DNA of 64,000 nucleotides, taken from contig CM031626.1 in assembly GCA_018398815.1 (NCBI GenBank), forward strand, positions 38,800,602 to 38,864,601, given 5' to 3'. The DNA comes from Conus ventricosus. Lineage: Eukaryota > Mollusca > Gastropoda > Neogastropoda > Conidae. Under the pieces are notes generated by a model. The model was not told the origin of the DNA, ran no database searches, and saw nothing but the letters and a program-made list of their open reading frames with translations. Position 1 is the first letter of the stretch, and every line of letters starts with the position of its first letter. A program made the position numbers and the translations under genes. Positions 36,090 through 46,864 of the stretch are shown here, piece by piece.

Positions 36090-36285
36090 ATACACACAAA
36101 ATCCCAAAACACACACCACAAACCCCAACCCCACACACACACACAACCCCACACCCCACAACACGGGACGCCCCGCACGCCCCGGGACGCACGCAAGCCG
36201 CCCCGCACCCCACGCACACAACACACCACACACACCCCACACACACAAAACACAAAACACAATACACAACCCACGCACACCGAGA
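36090..36285. repeat. Corrupted (AC)n/(ACGC)n microsatellite
   Basis: The AC/ACGC array of 5203-5392 reappears with AC pairs turned into CCC or AAA. It is a useful demonstration of the error type affecting this region. Confidence 0.85.
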
Positions 36286-36781
36286 CTGTAGGGAATGGGG
36301 GCACGTTTGTGGAAAAAAAATAAAAATGAGAAAGGTCATCGCAAAAGGGGAAAAAACTTGGGTTTTTAAAAACACACAAGCAAAGGATTACAAGGGAAAA
36401 AAATTCAAGGAAAAAAACAAGTAAACAAAAAGGGGATTATCACTTGCGTTTGAAACCAATCACAACAAAATTTTTATGGATCGGTTTCTGTTTTTTTTTT
36501 TCGTTCAGGGCCAAATTTTGAGTGCATTACGATATGCATTGCAAACAGGTTAGGGGTATCATGTTTTTAGACTGCACAAAAAAAACTAAACAATCGCTTA
36601 AATTTTGGGTAGGAATAATTCTTGGGTTTTTTTTTTTTCTCGCAAAAAACGGGGTACTTGGACTTCAAAAAAAGAAATGGGAAAATTTGTTTTCAATGTG
36701 ATTTAAAAAAATGGACGTTTTTGGGTTTTTTTTGTCAATTTTTGTTAAATTTAAATTTTTAAAAGGGATAATCCCAAACGA

Positions 36782-36870
36782 AGAGAGAGAGAGAGAGAGA
36801 GAGAGAGGAAGAGAGAGAGGAGGAAAAGGGGAGGAGGAGAGGAAAAGGAGAGGGAGAGGGGAGAGAGAGA
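36782..36870. repeat. (AG)n then (GAAT)n microsatellite
   Basis: AG repeats with GGAGG slips, followed by four GAAT units just outside the interval (to about 36887). The counterpart is 5873-5955, which lacks the GAAT expansion. Confidence 0.9.
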
Positions 36871-37377
36871 ATGAATGAATGAATGAATTTGGGTTTAATG
36901 GATTTCTTAATCAGGGAAAGCCATTGGGCATTTGATGGAGTTCAATCGTTTTACAGTGAAATTTCAAACCCGGGAATTTATTTTACAGTGTTAAAAAACC
37001 TATCTACAGGGGAAAAAAACAAAAAAGGGGAAATTTAAAATCTAAGTAAATTTGGGAACGGCTCGTCTTGCAGAGTGTTAAAGGTTTGGGGGTTTTTTTG
37101 CGGGTGGTCTGTATGTCGACCTTCCTCAGAAAAGTGGATGGGGTTTTGGTTTTTAAAACACCACACACACAACCCCACACACAACACACACACAAAACTC
37201 ACCCCAACACGACAGCCAGGCAACACACTTCCCAAATTTTTTCCCCTTTTTTTTTTGCTGCTGAGCCATCCCAAAACTACAAAAAACCCCAAAAAAATCA
37301 AAGCATGGGGACCAAAACCCGGTGTGAGCGTTCAATAATAAATGCACTGTGGGGGTCACAACAAATTTTCCAGGACC

Positions 37378-37393
37378 CCCCCCCCCCCCCCCC
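37378..37393. repeat. Poly-C run
   Basis: Sixteen or more consecutive C in a place where the first copy has ordinary sequence (near 6440), most probably a consensus artefact. Confidence 0.8.
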
Positions 37394-37439
37394 TTTTTTC
37401 CCCCAAAATTTTGGCCTGACGTTTTCCCGTCCCCCGGCC

Positions 37440-38254
37440 CGTCACTAGACTTTAACACAAAAAACTGCAGTGAAAAAAATGGCAGGGTCCGCCCCTAGTC
37501 ATAGTCTTGCACGACAATGCTGCAAAGGGGGGGGGGGGGGTGCAGTTCCGCAGGAAGGGCGAGGAAAGAGCGAGGACAGTAGGGGAAGTAACATACGAGA
37601 GACGACGCGACGACACAGCGACGACTCTGTCCAGCAAGGGAGCGACAGCTTCCTACACACTAGCTGCAGCACAACACACTCACAACTAGGGCATTGCCTA
37701 CTGCCACTAGTCACCACCCTCCACATCACAAAGAGCAGTGGCTCTCTCACCACGAATTGGAGTTTCTCATAACCCTTAATTAAGGACGACTCTGGCACTC
37801 AGGTCCGTTGACATCGAAGGCGGTGGTTCTGGCTGGGCAGGACAAGAGCGCTAGGCGACAACTAGGCACAACAGGACCTTAAGTCCCACGACCCCAAGCG
37901 GCGACTTCGAGCCTCACTCAAGTGCCGCTGCACAGCTCGGTTCAGCTGTTGGCACTGACCGACTATCCACCACCGGCACAGTGAGAGAATGGGGTCAAAT
38001 CACCTAGGCCCCAAGGCCTTGTAGTAGTGACAGTCCCCCTGGAGACTCATGGCAAACTCTCAACCAACCTGGGTAGAACTGACTGTCACAAAAACTGCCA
38101 CAACCGGAGTCCCTCTTCAGCTGAAAACTGGAGAGATTATCAGGCCGGAAATTCACTGCAAAGACTAATCGCCTGCTTCGCTCACCTGGCTATACGTGCT
38201 CAGGTGAGGCAGGTCAGTCAGCTAACCTACCTGAACCGGTTTTCCACAGTGTAC
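37440..38254. other. GC-rich anonymous block, second copy
   Basis: Matches 6470-7249, including CCCAAGCGGCGACTTCGAG and the ACCTACCTGA-ACCGGTTT end. The noise stops near 37560, so the two copies can be compared directly in this part: they differ by scattered single-base indels. Confidence 0.5.
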
Positions 38255-39899
38255 AAGTCGATGCAATTAAGAGCCATACAACTGTTTAATCTCGAAAAAT
38301 TTATGTTTTGAACTTTTTCATATTTTTAGTGTGTTATTAATACAGTCTGTTTAACCATGCTGAAACCATGGTTATAGAAACATTTATTAGTTTTTGGTTA
38401 TAGCAAAGAAACAGTTTGTTGCCCTGTCCACATCCACCCGATTCTGCGTACCACAAATGAACAGCTAGCAGCACATACTGTGGTCCCCCAAGAAGGAATG
38501 TTAAAGGGGGAATCACGCACTCTCAGGCCAAACTTGGTTTATGGCGTAGCAGTTATCAGTTGTAGGCTGAGAAATACCTGCAAGTGAAAAGAGAATGGTT
38601 GGGCTTATTAGATTACACCGACCTGCAGGTCACTTCTGGGTGGGGAAAATCAGGCACCGGAATGGCAGATTCGGGTCAAGGAGGGTTCTGCCGGGGGTTC
38701 AGAAGGCTTTGTTATCCCACAGATAAGGGGAACGACTGAAGAGATGCTGGTGTATAACAAGTGGCTATATACCAGCACATCGGGCTTTAAACCGTTCACT
38801 ACTTTCCCTCACACTGCAATTTCAGGAACTTCATTGGCAGTTTTTTGCTTCTGCTTCCAACTCCACTGACGTCGTATCTAAATCAGTAAGTCTCTGCTCT
38901 GTGTCCTCTCTCAGTCTTGTCTGTCAGACATGTCTGTCCTTTCTGTCTCTCACTTTCTCTCTCGCTCTCTCTTTTGGTTATTTCGTTTTTGTTTTTTTCA
39001 GGCACATATTGGCAGAATAGCCTATGCCTAACATGTTCTATATCCTAACTAACCTTGTTACGACTCTCTCTCTCTCTCTTTCCTCTCCCCCCCCCCGGCC
39101 CCCCCTCTGATTTTTGTTGTTTGATTTTTTCCTCCTCCCTCTTTCTCTCAATAATAAGAAACAAAATTAATGTACTGTCCCTATTTGTTTACTTTTTCAC
39201 ACAATACCTTTTCCTTATATTTTTACATGCATTAATTTGTTTACAAAGTGTATTAATATGAACTCAATTGCAAAGACGCACAGAAGCTTTCTTGGCAAAT
39301 ATGATTGAATAAATCGTGAATAAAGAAATATGTGTAGCCTCATTGTTTTTCTTCCCCCCTTGTACAGTTGGCTTTGCTGCTCTCATAATGGTAAATCAGA
39401 AGCTGAAATAAATAGGCAAAACACCGTTTGAAGGAAGAGATGTTGTGAAGACTGTCATACACGATTTAACTGTTGCGTTAATTATTTTCTTTGTTCTCCC
39501 AATCAGGCACCATGACTGACGACATTGTCAGATCTTGAAAAGATGAGGAGACCTGCTTACTTCTTGACACAGCATGAGCCTCATCTTCTCATGAACTCTC
39601 AAGGTATCGATCAAATCCCTCAGAATTGTTTTTTGATTGACAAACTTTGTAGCAGGATAAAGGCTGAGGTGGGAGAGAGCCAGTAACTGAATCTTATGAC
39701 AAGTTTTGTCTACGCAAATATAGTATTTTGTATACAAATATTGTTACAGTTTCAGTGTTTCCCGAGGTGGTGTCTGTGCGTGCAGAATATCCCCTATACT
39801 CAACAGCACCACATCTGCTATTTTAGCTAATGCTTCATCGACTTCATACCCAAAGTGCTGGAGAAAAGCCTCGGGTGCATGCTGTGTATTTTCAAGTTT

Positions 39900-40137
39900 C
39901 TGCAACCCACCCAACACTGACATGGATTATGAATTTTATAATGTGGCGCATTTGATTTCGCATGCAAAGCACCCGGGACATCTCGGTTTAAGTCTCATCT
40001 GAAGGACTTTGGGGAGAGGAGAGTTCAGAACAAAAGGTAACTCCCGCTAATAACGGACGGCTCAACCTGGGACTCGAACCCGGGACCACAAGATCACATT
40101 CTTGTCGTCTTACTCGATTGGGCCAAAGACCGCCTCC
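39900..40137 (-). mobile_element. tRNA-derived SINE, nested in the TIR element
   Basis: On the minus strand box A-like TGGCCCAATCGA (40114-40125) and a perfect box B GGTTCGAGTCC (40070-40080) are 33 bases apart, as in a tRNA head. Further on is GATGAGACTTAAACCGAGAT, which resembles the central 'GATGAGAC-TAAACCGAGGTCCCG' motif shared by many invertebrate SINEs. The tRNA acceptor stem does not pair, so this is not a functional tRNA. The 5' side abuts AT repeats; no clear target duplication was found. Confidence 0.7.
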
Positions 40138-40138
40138 C

Positions 40139-40166
40139 TATAGATATATATATATATATAAATAAA

Positions 40167-40221
<55 letters not shown>

Positions 40222-40230
40222 TATTTTTTT
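40139..40230. repeat. (AT)n microsatellite
   Basis: AT dinucleotides with short interruptions directly next to the SINE head. Confidence 0.95.
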
Positions 40231-40410
40231 TCCTAGCCACACTATATATATTAACAATTATATTATAATCATAAAAGCAGTTGGCAAATTCCAGATCCCT
40301 GTATACATGAATGATCCTGGATGATAGCAGGTCTGTCAAAGCTGATCAAACAGAAATTAAAAGTCTGTCTTACTAAAATGCTTCATAAAAAGCATATCTT
40401 TAATGTTTCA

Positions 40411-41265
40411 GGGGGAAGATCCACTTACCACTGCAATTACTGAAAGCCACAGAGAAGAAACCCTTCATGACCTGCTGTCCCTATTCACACCAAACGTCTG
40501 GACATCTTCTCTTGGCCCAATGGCATGGAGAGAAGACCTGTGTATCCTGATGGAAATTGCTTTTTTAAAGCCTGCTCCATTCAGCTGGACAACCACAGCA
40601 CAGCGAAACTCATGCTCCGTGTCCTGCTTTGTGCCAACATAATGAAGACAAACTGCATGCCAACCTGGCTTTTTTCACACCCTGATGAAGGGGTGGAACA
40701 GTGAGATTGATCTTTTGAAGTTTGCATTACAATCAACTTGTAAAATGCGAAGATCAGGGATTCTGGAACAATGCAGCTAATGGATGTGATGCCCGCTGGC
40801 AAGATCAAATTCCCCATACACCGTGAGTTTCCCCTTGAATATGCAGACAAACATCTTGCTTCACAGACAATGAGAATACCAAGACTGTATCACAGGAGCC
40901 AAAATCAAGCTTGCTGAAGAATTAAGTGGCTCAGGTATACAAAGGAGGAAGACACTCTGTATTTCAAATACGGAATGATCAGAGTGTTTTCGAGCCCTGA
41001 AGATCAAGGGAAACAGCCGTCGAGGTCGCCAGCAAACTGTCACAATCGTGCATGACCTTCCTCAGTGGTACAACGATCGCTGCCCTTTTGTCTGAATCAA
41101 AGAAGCAAGACCTCCTGGACCTCTGCCAGCTAGGGTTGTGCCACAGCTACACCATCATTTCTACCAACGGCTGCCCACGCCAGAACGGCACCAGACGGCT
41201 TGCAGAACCAGAACTATTACCGAGAAAGACACAGAATCCGAAGAAGATCCGTAACATTTTCATTT
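40411..41265 (+). pseudogene. OTU-like cysteine protease gene fragment inside the TIR element
   Basis: After an acceptor (TTTAATGTTTCAG at 40410) one frame gives GEDPLTTAITESHREETLH. A one-base shift near 40480 opens RPVYPDGNCFFKACSIQL, followed by a helix-like run to about 40690. The D-G-N-C-F-F-(K/R)-A block is the catalytic-cysteine motif of OTU-family proteases; the matching histidine is not identified. Further on, after more breaks, come LPQWYNDRCPF and, around 41100-41170, LLDLCQLG and VPQLHHHFYQRLPT in two frames, an ending I associate with uncharacterised transposon-linked proteins of invertebrates. At least three frame changes mean it is not functional as read. It may be an element-encoded protein or a captured host gene. 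Confidence 0.5.
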
Positions 41266-41449
41266 GAGTGACAGTGCGTCCGTTTGTTCTGTTTCATTTC
41301 TGACAAATAGAAGCGCTTTTTTGTATATTGTGGAATCAAATCAGTAAATAAATATGCTACATTTACTTTCTCTATTATGTTTGAAAAACAAAAATAAAAT
41401 CAATGAACTATATCAATCGACAATTCCATTTTTTCTGCAGGGAAAATCG

Positions 41450-41666
41450 GTGAACAGTTTCTTCCCATTGTGGACCAAGCATGAACAGAAGTAGGATAAC
41501 AGTGAAACAGATTTTTTCCTTTTGTGAATGATACAGTAACAGTACCCTCTCTCCAACCCCACCCCACTCCCCATTTGGTGAATAAACCGTGAACTGTGAC
41601 AATGTAGACAGTTGTTCTACTGTGGATGATTCATCCTTGTGTGGGATTTGGGACAGCAAACAAGGT
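41450..41666 (+). other. Possible exon and introns of the element-borne gene
   Basis: An acceptor-like TTTTTTCTGCAG ends at 41440, and a donor-like ACAAG|GTAGGC stands at about 41666, after a short frame NCDNVDSCSTVDDSSLCG. The signals suggest that the element carries an intron-containing gene, but the coding pieces are too short to identify. Confidence 0.25.
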
Positions 41667-41777
41667 AGGCATGCACAATTTAGCATACGTGTTCAAGTCA
41701 ATTGCATAATTTTGTTTGTTAGCATACAATGTGAATACAGTAGCTTTAGGGCTTGGTTTGCATTTACCTTTGCCTTG

Positions 41778-41890
41778 TGTGTGTGCGTGGCGTGTGTGTG
41801 TGTGATGTGTGTGTGTGTGCGTGCGTTCGTGTGACGTGCGTGCGTTGCGTGGCCGTTGCGTGCTTGCGTGCGTGCGTGCGTGTGTGTTGG
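41778..41890. repeat. (GT)n/(GC)n-rich microsatellite
   Basis: Alternating GT and GC words, including GCGTGCGTGCG runs, giving only low-complexity frames. Confidence 0.9.
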
Positions 41891-42146
41891 TAATGTCACT
41901 TCTGTTCAGACTTTTTTCCAGAAACTGTCGACGTTATTTTTCTATAGGCCTTTGATCTTTAAAAAAACCTATCCTTAATAACAGTTTCACACAACCTATC
42001 AAGTCCATTTCTTTTCTATCAGGATGGGTTCCGAGCAAATTAAATAGTGTAAAATACAAAATTAGCTCAGTGTAAAACACGTTCAAGAATTTGTTAAAAA
42101 AACACTTTGTTACCTAATGCATGACATGGAATAATGTCAAACTTCC

Positions 42147-42460
42147 AAGGCCACAACTATGTGTTTCATTCGTGAGCAACCTTTTGTTTCCCAGAATAAA
42201 AACACCATACAAAAAACGAATAAGTTTTACACCACAACTGATTTTTTGTACATAACAGATTGTGATCTGAAAATGTTCCATAACAGTGGGAACAGTTTGG
42301 TCCATGCCACAAGTGGCTATAGTGCATAGAAGACAGTTGTAATTCCAAACTATTACCGCAAACCTGATAGAATGTTCCAGGCCACAAGTCACTATCCCGT
42401 AGCTGAACATTGTGGCCTGAGGAGTTCAGCTGTTAAGGTCTTACCGTTGTGTGCCACAAC
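42147..42460. repeat. Subterminal TTGTGGC repeats of the TIR element
   Basis: The heptamer GCCACAA or its complement, with one mismatch allowed, occurs at about 42150, 42231, 42306, 42380, 42410 and 42453, and again inside the right terminal repeat (TTTGTGGCTC at 42736-42745). Clustered copies of a terminal word next to one end are typical transposase-binding sites in several DNA transposon groups. Confidence 0.5.
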
Positions 42461-42779
42461 ATTCTAAGTCTTGGTTTAATAAGTTGGCTTCAAAATTCTG
42501 GAAGATGAAAGCCTTTCTTTACAGACCAAAAGTGGTTACTTCTTTAAGATTTTCCGTAACCAGTGGGTTTCCATTTTGAGGTTTTTTAACCCCCTTTTGT
42601 ACAGCTTTAGAACACCCTCTATTGTTTGTTTTTTTCCAAGTTTTGGAAGTTCTGCGCGCAAGAGGTGTAATTTTGGAGAACCTGGTGAAATCTTCAAGTG
42701 GCCATTTCTCAAAATGGCGATTTTCAAGATAGACATTTGTGGCTCTAATGCATCGAAGTTCCGGTAAGCGGATTGCTTG

Positions 42780-44500
42780 CAAAAACTGTGATTGGACAAA
42801 AAATGGTCTGTCACACAAAGGCTTTATACAAGTATAATGAACAAGTTTCGCATTGTAACAACATTAAGGTGATGACAGTAAAAGGTATAGTCTGAACATA
42901 CATGGATTCACATAGTACATTCTTGCGATAAGTTCTTTCTTGTATTACTATAGCTGAAGGATAGAATAGATTTCATATCCCCAAGCAGATTAACATTGTG
43001 GACATAACACTGAACTCATTCTTGTTATACTTAAAGAATACTTGACAATAGAACAACCGAAATCGATATTCATTTAGGGCGTTCTTTACAAATTCCTCCC
43101 AACTGCAATCGATTATTCCTCTGTCAAGATTCTTTGATAAATGCTGAAACCCATTTCTACACACTGATTATCCCAGACATAAGAAAACCCAAAATTGTGT
43201 AACGTTGTACGGAGATTTGTAAAACCATTATGCTTTCCCTTTTCGTCATGATAACAAAACATTTTGTATACCCCTGCACATGCAGTCCTAAGTTCCCCCA
43301 AACGATTCAGTTTAAAACCAAAAATGTAATACAACGTGCATAAGATCTACCAGATCGCCATGCAAAAAAAATTCCACTTGGTGTTTCTATATTCCTACAC
43401 TTAGTTGTTGTTTGTTGTTGTTTAAAGACCAGAAATGGTGTGTACCTTTTCCTGTCTCTGAAGCTGCCTTATTCCAACCACCCATATTTCACACTATACT
43501 GATAACTATAGGTTGCACCTGGGCATCGAATACTTACAAAAATCCAGGTGCATTATTCCCCAAAGTAACAATGCCCTCAGAATCCTCACTAACGCTCTTT
43601 TAGCTTTTGCTTACCAATTTATTACACATGCTGTATAGAAACTAATTTAGGTTTGAAAACAGCAAGCCTTAATACTATCTAACTTTTAACAACTCCATTC
43701 CTGCTCTACCATATATCCATTTTATTTTTTTTTTTTTTTCTCTTGCTGCAAAATAATCGCCTTTTCTGAAAACAAAAATATTACTTTTTCATATTTGCCG
43801 TCATTTCTAGGTACCCATGCTCTATACAAGCCATTTTAATACTGATGCTTGTAGCCAACCCAACTGTTTCAGACATCAAAATGATACTTGTCCGCCAACA
43901 GTTAAATAAACATTCCCCGTAAAAAAAAGAGACACTGTAATAACCGCACTTTTCCATGTTCAATTAAATCTAGAGCAAGTTCATTAATAAGAAAACCCAA
44001 TACTAACAAAATTGGACTGAACCACATCTCCTGTTTTAACCCCTTATGTACAGGCAATAAAATCTGTTAACTCAGCCATAATTGCGTATTCCTTGCTGAT
44101 AACATTATGTTATACAAGCTTTTTAACACAGGATACATTTTTGCACCTTATTCCCATTTTAATGACAAGTGAATGTCCACAAAAGTGTTCTTGAATAGAA
44201 TCGAAACTGTTTCAAATATATGAATGCGAACGTGTAAACTTTTCCTTTGTTCACGTAAAATGTTTTTGAACAGGCGCCAAAAGGGTAAAAAAAAGTCAAT
44301 TGTTGAATAATTTCGTTTAGATCCAACCTGACACTCACCAGAGGATATTATTTCTTCTATACATCTTTCAGTCCTCTTACACTAATGACTGAACTGTGAA
44401 TCCTTACTGCAAACATTACTTGGTGACATGAAGCCCCTATAATTGTTCGGATCCCTCTACATATCCTTTTTCTGTAATGTACAAAATAAAATTATTAGTA
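42780..44500 (-). mobile_element. Decayed LINE, reverse transcriptase and C-terminal region, second copy
   Basis: This corresponds to 7270-8960. In this cleaner copy the minus strand reads LRTTLHNFGFSYVWDNQC (about 43150-43230), a motif of the C-terminal region of molluscan LINEs. The MNKSN-F-KGDYLAAR area is near 43740-43800 and the altered catalytic box near 43880-43900. Stops and indels remain, so it is an old copy. Confidence 0.7.
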
Positions 44501-44514
44501 TTCTGACCATTGAT

Positions 44515-46640
44515 TCAGGATATAACCTTTATTAAAAATTAATAAACGGTAATCAAGTTGGGGGGGGGAAAACGTTTTGCTCCCAAAGAAAACCTAACAC
44601 AGAGTTACTTTTATTCCAAGACTGGCACAGCCTTTTAAAACTTGAATAAAGTCCAGACAAAAACATATTCGAACAATCTAATAGTGGTGGGGACAAAAAC
44701 AGTGCAGCCAACAACTGAACCTGTCTTTATAGTAATGACATGGCACAGATTCGACTTAAGGGGGGGGGGGGGGGGTTGTTTAAGGTGGAAAACTGGACAT
44801 GAAATTAAGAAAATATATTACATAAATGAAACTCTTGTCATTTGGGGGTGCTATAAGATATTTTTTTGCACGCTTAGACTGTGGAGTGTGTACTAATTTA
44901 ACGCCATGAGCGCAGACACAACCAGCTGTGGTCTCCCCTGAATGAGTTCCGTCCCAGCGGACGAAAGGCCTCGGGACGGGCAATACAAATATCAAAAAAA
45001 GGATTGCGATGGTTCCCTTATTCAGCCAGTGAAGAGTTTTTCATATCTGTAATATACTTTCTAAATTTCATGTTCAAAAATTTCTCCATCTTCAAGCACC
45101 CCCCACACCCCCCCCCGCCCCCCCTTAAGTCCAAATCTTTGCCAGTCATAACAAGAAGACAGTTCAGTTGTAGTCTCGCTGGGAGCAAACGTTTACCCCA
45201 ATGTATACGATTATTGTTACTGTTCCCTGCCTCCATTTCATTTCCAATTTTGTTTTGATAAAATGAGGTTATTTGTCTTTTGTTTCTGACCTCCTGTGTG
45301 TTTCTGTCTTTTGATCTCTGCTGCATCGATTTGGGTAGATTCCTCAAGCGTAGGCTCAAAGACTGTTCCCCTATATTTTATACTATTGGCATAATGTTTT
45401 AGTTTTTCGAGCAACTTTTTTATCTACCCACACTTTCATTTGGTTTCATATACTACCCTTTCACTGGCTGCTTTGGGGTACTATTGAGATTCTCTTTTGC
45501 ACCCACATAGTGTGGAACACCAACAGCATAATGGACTGGTGGTGTGTCGCTCTATTATGACGCCAGAAGCACAGACCACCAGCCGTGTCTCCCTGATAGT
45601 TTTCCGACCCAGCAGACGAAAGGCCTCGGAGCGGACAATACAAATATATCTGCTTTCAACAGGGATTGCGATGGTTCCCTTAAGCAGCTGTGAAGAGTTT
45701 TCATATCTGAAATATATTTTCTAATTTCATGTTCCCATTTTCTCCATCTTCAACACCTCCCCCCCCCCCCCCCCCCCATTTCCTTAAGTCCAAATCTTTG
45801 CCAAGTCATTACTATGAAGACCGTTCAGTTGTTGGCTTGCGCTGCTTTTCCCCCACTATTAGATTGTTCGTCTATGTATTTGTCTGACTTATTCAAGTTT
45901 AAAAGGCTGTGCCCGCCCAGTTCTTGAATAAAAGTTACTCTGTGTTAGGTTTTCTCATGGGAGCAAACGTTACCGCCCACTTGTATACTGTTTAATTATT
46001 ACTGTTCCCTGCAACCTTTCGATTTCCTATTATGTTTGAATTAAATTGAGGTTATTGTCTTTGTTATCTGTCCGTCCTGTGTGTTTTCTTTTTGATCTCC
46101 CTTGCCATCTTTGGTAGATCATCAAGCGTAGGCTCAAAGACTGTCCCTCTATATTTTTATACTATGGCAAATGTCTTTAGTTTTTTCAGCAACTTTTTTC
46201 CTCCCACACTTTCATTTGTTTCATTTATTCCCCTTCAACACTGGCTGCTTTGGGGGTAACTATGGGATTTTTTTTTTTTGCAACCTTGGTGTGAGGAAAC
46301 ACCACATATTAATGGACTGTGGTGTGTCTCTATTTGACCCGGAGCACAGACACAACCAGTCGTGTCTCACCTGATAATTCTCCGACCCCCAGCAGACGAA
46401 AGGCCTCAGCGCGGCAATACAAATATGTCAGCTTTCAAAGGGATGTGATGGTTCCCCTTAAGCCAGCTTAGTGAAGAGTTTTCATATCTGAATAATTTTC
46501 TTAATTTCATGTGCCTAGTTTTCTCCATCATGAAACCCCACCCCCCCCCCCCCCCCCCCCCCCCCTCCTTAATCCAAATCTTTGCCAAGTCATTACTTAT
46601 TAATACCGTTTCAATTGTTGGCCTGTGCTTGTTCCCTCCC

Positions 46641-46671
<31 letters not shown>

Positions 46672-46860
46672 ACAACACACACACTATTAGTTTATTCGAT
46701 TATGTATTTGTCTGACTTTATTCAAGTTTAAAAGGCTGTGCCAGTCATGAATAAAAGTTACTCTGTGTTAGGTTTTCTTATGGGAGCAAACGCCTACCCA
46801 CTTTGTTTTACTGTTTACTGTTTACTGGTTCCCTGCCTCATTTCATTTCCCAAATTTTAT
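44515..46860. mobile_element. Element F: inverted left arm plus three tandem units, nested in the LINE
   Basis: 44515-44870 is the left arm. It is the inverse of the segment that ends each following unit (TTCATATCTGAAATAT, CTCCATCTTCAAC, poly-C, CTTAAGTCCAAATCTTTG, AAAGTTACTCTGTGTTAGG, GGGAGCAAACG). The word GGATTGCGATGGTTCCCTTA starts units at 45001, 45661 and 46440, so periods are about 660 and 780 bases. Endonuclease sequence of the same minus-strand LINE resumes at 46865, so F was inserted into it. Opposed arms of some 330 bases separated by a 120-base centre define a fold-back type element; the tandem growth came later or is an assembly expansion. Confidence 0.65.
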
Positions 46861-46864
46861 TATA

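Larger units (their letters stand above)
38259..42755 (+). mobile_element. 4497-bp DNA transposon with terminal inverted repeats and AAGT duplication
   Basis: The left end reads CGATGCAATTAAGAGCCATA (38259-38278). The reverse complement of the right end reads CGATGCATTAGAGCCACA (42738-42755), and weaker pairing continues for some 20 more bases. AAGT stands on both sides (38255-38258 and 42756-42759) and once in the uninterrupted homologous site at 7250-7253. Inside are an OTU-like gene fragment (40411-41265), a SINE (39900-40137), AT and GT repeats, and clustered TTGTGGC words near the right end. A 4-bp duplication is seen in a few cut-and-paste groups (Sola, Ginger and some Academ), but I see no transposase, so the superfamily is open. 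Confidence 0.8.

Noticed and set aside
40060..40137. Functional tRNA gene on the minus strand
   Set aside because: Same argument: tRNA-like head of a SINE, without a paired acceptor stem.
45018..45359. 113-codon minus-strand frame as a transposase
   Set aside because: It falls in the arms of element F and is not kept in the neighbouring units at 45661 and 46440.
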